Shown here: piece after piece, positions 60,640-64,000 of the stretch
Numbering within the stretch: position 1 is the stretch's first letter
How the letters are laid out: each line of letters begins with the position of its first letter
Origin: JAQWQB01 sp047636995
GTDB taxonomy: Bacteria > Bacteroidota > Bacteroidia > Flavobacteriales_D > Sanyastnellaceae
Length of the DNA: 64,000 nucleotides
NCBI GenBank assembly: GCA_047636995.1
Contig: JBLIGQ010000005.1
Location: 1 to 64,000, forward strand
Direction: 5' to 3'
The notes under the pieces: generated by a model
Seen by the model: the letters and a program-made list of their open reading frames with translations, nothing else
Told to the model about the DNA's origin: nothing
Database searches by the model: none
Translations under genes and position numbers: made by a program

Positions 60640-62196
60640 ATGGCACAAGTAAGAATCCTTTGGGCAGATGATGAAATTGATCTTCTCAAGCCCCACGTGA
60701 TATTTTTAGAACAAAAAGGATACGAAGTGTCTACCATTAACAATGGCTCTGAAGCCGTGGATATGGTGAAAGATGAATATTTCGATATTGTTTTTCTAGA
60801 TGAAAATATGCCGGGGCTTTCTGGGTTAGAAACACTTCAACTCATAAAAGAGAATGATCCTACTTTGCCCGTAATTATGATTACGAAAAGTGAGGAGGAG
60901 CACATTATGGAGGATGCCATTGGAAGCAAGATTTCAGATTACCTCATTAAGCCAGTAAACCCCAATCAAATTCTGCTTTCAGTAAAGAAGAATTTAGATA
61001 AATCAAGATTGGTAAGTGAGCGAACATCTTCAGGATACCAGCGTCAATTTAGACAAATCAGTATGCAGCTGATGGATAAAATGGACGCTGAGGAATGGAC
61101 GGAATTGTATAAGAAATTGATTTATTGGGAACTGGAGCTTGAAGATTCTGAAGACAAAGGAATGTTGGAAGTCTTCTCAATGCAACAAAATGAGGCTCAA
61201 AGCCAGTTCGTTAAGTTCATAAAGGACAATTACATTGATTGGCTTCAAGGGAACAGAAAAGCTCCCATAATGAGCCATACCTTGATGAATCAAAAGGTGA
61301 GACCAATTGTTGAGAATTCTCCTGAAGGACCTGTTTTTATGTTCGTCATAGATAATTTAAGATACGATCAATGGAAGGTGCTGCAGCCAAAGATTAGCGA
61401 GATGTTTAGAGTTGAGGAAGAAAGTATGTTTTTTAGCATTCTCCCAACAGCTACACAGTACGCCAGAAATGCCATTTTTGCCGGATTGATGCCAACAGAA
61501 ATCCAAAAGAAGTTTCCGAAACTATGGAAGAGTGAAGACGATGAAGGAGGAAAAAACATGTATGAAGCAGAGTTTCTTGAGGCCAACTTGAAACGAATGG
61601 GGTTGGACGTGAAATGGAGCTACAACAAGATTACAAACCTCAATGCCGGACGTAAATTAGTTGATAATTTCGATCAACTAAAAAGCAATAAGTTCAATGT
61701 GATTGTTTACAATTTTGTAGACATGCTTTCGCACGCTAGAACTGAAATGGAAGTGATTAAAGAGCTGGCTGATGATGCATCTGCCTACCGATCTATAACA
61801 CAGTCTTGGTTTGACCATAGTCCGCTTCTTGAGATGATGCGAAAAGCGTATGACATGAACGCTCGGGTAATAATAACAACGGACCACGGAACCGTGCGAG
61901 TTGAAGACCCAGTGAAAGTAATAGGTGACCGCAATACCAACTCTAACCTGCGTTATAAAGCCGGACGGAATTTAGATTACAACTACAAAGAGGTCTTTGA
62001 GGTGAGGAACCCCGCAGATGCCTTCCTTCCTAAAATGAACGTCAGTACGCAGTACATTTTTACTGCAGGAAAAGATTTTTTCGTTTACCCAAATAACTAC
62101 AACCACTTCGTTAATTATTACCGAAATACTTTCCAGCACGGGGGTGTTTCAATGGAAGAAATGCTCATTCCATTCATCTCTCTAGTTAAAAAGTAG
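60640..62196 (+). CDS. porX: PorX: response regulator fused to a PglZ phosphatase-like domain
   Basis: 518 residues. Receiver domain 1-120 with phospho-acceptor D54 ('IVFLDENMPGLSG') and Lys in 'DYLIKPVNP'. A helical linker leads to a PglZ/alkaline-phosphatase-superfamily domain (about 230-518) with metal-binding blocks 'MFVIDNLRYDQW', 'TATQYARNAIF', 'FVDMLSHAR', 'TTDHGTVRVE' and 'FQHGGVSMEEM'. PorX with PorY controls type IX secretion genes in Porphyromonas, and its PglZ part is a phosphodiesterase. PorY is not in the window. The porX-tsaE-ald order is a common Bacteroidota synteny. Confidence 0.94.
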   Translation: MAQVRILWADDEIDLLKPHVIFLEQKGYEVSTINNGSEAVDMVKDEYFDIVFLDENMPGLSGLETLQLIKENDPTLPVIMITKSEEEHIMEDAIGSKISDYLIKPVNPNQILLSVKKNLDKSRLVSERTSSGYQRQFRQISMQLMDKMDAEEWTELYKKLIYWELELEDSEDKGMLEVFSMQQNEAQSQFVKFIKDNYIDWLQGNRKAPIMSHTLMNQKVRPIVENSPEGPVFMFVIDNLRYDQWKVLQPKISEMFRVEEESMFFSILPTATQYARNAIFAGLMPTEIQKKFPKLWKSEDDEGGKNMYEAEFLEANLKRMGLDVKWSYNKITNLNAGRKLVDNFDQLKSNKFNVIVYNFVDMLSHARTEMEVIKELADDASAYRSITQSWFDHSPLLEMMRKAYDMNARVIITTDHGTVRVEDPVKVIGDRNTNSNLRYKAGRNLDYNYKEVFEVRNPADAFLPKMNVSTQYIFTAGKDFFVYPNNYNHFVNYYRNTFQHGGVSMEEMLIPFISLVKK

Positions 62197-62202
62197 CTCT
62201 AA

Positions 62203-62616
62203 ATGCTTTTGATAGCAAAGAATTTGCAAGAAATGGAGCAAGCAGGAAAAGTGCTCGCTGAACATTTGAAGTCATCTAATGTGGTGGCTTTTGAAGGTGA
62301 TATGGGTGCAGGGAAAACAACACTTATTAAATTCATCTGTGCTGAACTGGGTGTTCAAGATGAAGTAAATAGTCCAACTTTTTCTCTTGTGAATGAATAC
62401 CTTACCGCCAAAAGAGAGACGGTCTATCATTTTGATTTGTACAGATTAAATACGCCTGAAGAAGCACTTAGTTTTGGCATTGAGGAGTACCTTGATAGTG
62501 GTAAGTTATGCCTTATTGAGTGGCCAGAAAATCTGGGGGAGTATTTGCCGTCTGATGTCAGCAAAATAAAGATAGAGGACAAGGGTGGAGTTCGGGAAAT
62601 CTTCTTTCAACCTTGA
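62203..62616 (+). CDS. tsaE: tRNA threonylcarbamoyladenosine biosynthesis ATPase TsaE
   Basis: 137 residues. The Walker A motif 'GDMGAGKTTLIKF' (about 30-42) and the family blocks 'SPTFSLVNEY', 'VYHFDLYRL' and 'LIEWPENLGEYLP' identify TsaE, the ATPase that works with TsaB and TsaD to make t6A37 on tRNAs. It starts 6 nt after porX, so it is co-transcribed. Confidence 0.94.
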   Translation: MLLIAKNLQEMEQAGKVLAEHLKSSNVVAFEGDMGAGKTTLIKFICAELGVQDEVNSPTFSLVNEYLTAKRETVYHFDLYRLNTPEEALSFGIEEYLDSGKLCLIEWPENLGEYLPSDVSKIKIEDKGGVREIFFQP

Positions 62617-62662
62617 GAACCATTTGTTATCTTCACGTTGACGAAGTTATTAATCATGTCTC

Positions 62663-63883
62663 ATGGATACGAAGAAAGAAGCAATTCGGGCCTTGGCCCA
62701 AGAAGCGGCATTACTTCCACAAGAAGAAATGCTAGAAGTTGGAAGACACAAGAAACGTCTAACCATTGGAATTCCGAAAGAGGCTTCATTCCAAGAGAAA
62801 CGTGTCGCCTTGGTTCCTGAATCAGTAGCCATGCTTGTAGGGCATGGGCATGAGGTTATTGTTGAAACAAATGCGGGGAAAGATGCTTGTTTTCAGGACA
62901 AAGATTACAGTGAAGCTGGTGCCCGAATTGTTTATGATACCAAAGAAGTTTTTCAGAGTAATATTATTCTTAAAGTTGCCCCCCCCTCACTTGCTGAGGT
63001 GAACATGATGCCAGGCAAACAAACATTGCTCTCAGCGCTTCAGCTTACTGTTCAGCCTGTCGACTCCCTGAAAACCATGATGGCCAAGAAAATCACTGCG
63101 GTGGCTTGGGATTATGTGAAAGATGAAACAGATATTTTCCCGGTGGTGCGCTCTATGGGCGAAATTGCGGGAAATACATCAGTGTTAATTGCGGCTGAAT
63201 ATCTATCAAATGTCAACAAAGGACAGGGGTTGATGTTTGGAGGAATCAGCGGGGTAAGACCAACGGAAGTTGTGATTTTAGGCGCAGGGACGGTTGGTGA
63301 ATTTGCTGCAAGAGCTGCACTCGGACTTGGAGCGAGCGTTAAGGTATTTGATAATAGCATGTATAAGTTACGGAGGCTTCAAAATGACTTGGGACAACGT
63401 TTGTGGACCTCAACCTTTCAGCCTAGTGCTTTGAAAGAAGCATTGGCAAATGCAGATGTAGCCATTGGTGCATTGAGAGCCCCCTTTGGACGAACACCAT
63501 GTGTAGCCAGCGCAGAAATGGTAAGCCAAATGAAGTTCGGATCTGTAATTGTAGATATCAGTATTGATCAAGGAGGTTGTTTTGAAACGTCACGCGTTAC
63601 CAATCATGAGAATCCAACTTTTCAGGAATATGGCGTAACTCATTACTGTGTTCCCAATGTTGCTTCAAGAGTATCTAGAACGGCCAGCTACGCATTGAGT
63701 AATATCTTTGCACCCATTCTTGTTTCTGTTGGAAGTGAAGGGGGGTGGACAAGCGCCATTCGAAAGCATCCGGGACTTTGCAATGGGGTCTATTTGTACA
63801 AAGGGACGTTGGTAAACGAAATCATCGGGGAGGCATTCGGACTTCCTTACAAGCACATTCGCTTACTTTTAGCGGCAATTTGA
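62663..63883 (+). CDS. ald: Alanine dehydrogenase/PntA-like protein
   Basis: 406 residues. The AlaDh_PNT N-terminal domain (about 30-165; 'IGIPKEASFQEKRVALVPE', 'ILKVAPPSLAEV') is followed by an NAD-binding Rossmann domain (about 185-330; 'VVILGAGTVGEFAARAALGLG'). Alanine dehydrogenase interconverts alanine with pyruvate and ammonia. The protein has about 30 extra N-terminal residues compared with Bacillus Ald, as in the Bacteroidota type. Its end is convergent with mutS. Confidence 0.88.
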   Translation: MDTKKEAIRALAQEAALLPQEEMLEVGRHKKRLTIGIPKEASFQEKRVALVPESVAMLVGHGHEVIVETNAGKDACFQDKDYSEAGARIVYDTKEVFQSNIILKVAPPSLAEVNMMPGKQTLLSALQLTVQPVDSLKTMMAKKITAVAWDYVKDETDIFPVVRSMGEIAGNTSVLIAAEYLSNVNKGQGLMFGGISGVRPTEVVILGAGTVGEFAARAALGLGASVKVFDNSMYKLRRLQNDLGQRLWTSTFQPSALKEALANADVAIGALRAPFGRTPCVASAEMVSQMKFGSVIVDISIDQGGCFETSRVTNHENPTFQEYGVTHYCVPNVASRVSRTASYALSNIFAPILVSVGSEGGWTSAIRKHPGLCNGVYLYKGTLVNEIIGEAFGLPYKHIRLLLAAI

Positions 63884-64000
63884 TTATCCACCTACCATTT
63901 TTCTGATTTCATTGAGCTTCATCAATGCCTCTACGGGCGTCAGTGTGTTGATGTCTACAGCGAGAATTTCTTCTTTGACTCTGCTGAGGACAGGGTCATC
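63884..64000 (-). CDS. mutS: DNA mismatch repair protein MutS, C-terminal end (partial)
   Basis: The last 38 codons of a minus-strand gene that continues beyond the window. They end 'INTLTPVEALMKLNEIRKMVGG' followed by TAA, read as separate segments; the 'LTPVEAL.KL.EIR' pattern is the MutS C-terminal helix-turn-helix tail that follows its ATPase domain. Assignment rests on this short but characteristic tail. Confidence 0.85.
   Translation of the reverse strand, partial: DDPVLSRVKEEILAVDINTLTPVEALMKLNEIRKMVGG

Overview
The window is chromosomal DNA from a member of the Bacteroidota, most likely a Flavobacteriales relative with gliding/type IX secretion machinery. Evidence read from the sequence: the mutY-ssb-gldE-gldD block, a PorX-type receiver/PglZ regulator followed by tsaE and ald, an ECF sigma/STN TonB-dependent receptor/DUF4249/FecR locus, LytTR and MORN-type proteins, and promoters of the TAnnTTTG type. 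Base composition looks moderate and even. I see no rRNA or tRNA gene, no CRISPR array and no prophage. About 60 genes are called, mostly housekeeping and envelope functions.

Layout. 1-8.7 kb: 3' end of recQ, an M20 amidohydrolase with a half-size TauE permease, a large surface protein (degenerate peptidase fold, beta-propeller, barrel), a metallo-beta-lactamase-fold hydrolase, and a PhoR/PhoB-like pair with a probable autoregulatory box. 8.7-13.6 kb: pheT, an acyltransferase and a double VOC protein in one operon. 13.8-16.6 kb: a universal stress protein, a small lipoprotein, then a non-coding stretch with two 327-bp direct repeats about 96% identical, each carrying a 13-bp tandem array. 16.6-22.7 kb: an MBOAT O-acyltransferase with an SGNH-like partner, divergent from a SiaC/SiaA/SiaB-like partner-switching module. 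22.7-36.6 kb: cyclophilin-pheS, a TPR histidine kinase, M42 and M28 peptidases, cysS, a MORN lipoprotein-like protein, an SDR threonine-dehydrogenase-like enzyme, and a LytS/LytTR pair behind an alpha/beta hydrolase.

36.7-41.7 kb is a transenvelope signalling locus (sigma, receptor, DUF4249 lipoprotein, FecR). 41.8-43.9 kb is a decayed zone: a MORN-like fragment, a VF530 protein and an IS4-type element with terminal repeats but a broken transposase. 43.9-56.5 kb: queA, then a long minus-strand envelope and motility block (mutY, ssb, gldE, gldD, coaX, an outer-membrane protein, a TPR protein, lptC, a CorC-type protein, ppiD). 56.6-64 kb: an HU/IHF-like protein, a TPR protein, a 30-residue basic mS38/bS22-like protein, an RNase E/G, an HD phosphohydrolase, porX, tsaE, ald and the 3' end of mutS.

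Most likely to repay attention: the SiaCAB-like module with no visible diguanylate cyclase output beside an O-acylation pair, the 327-bp repeat family, and several genes whose -7 box ends exactly 4 nt before the ATG, suggesting leaderless mRNAs. I did not find a system I can call wholly new.
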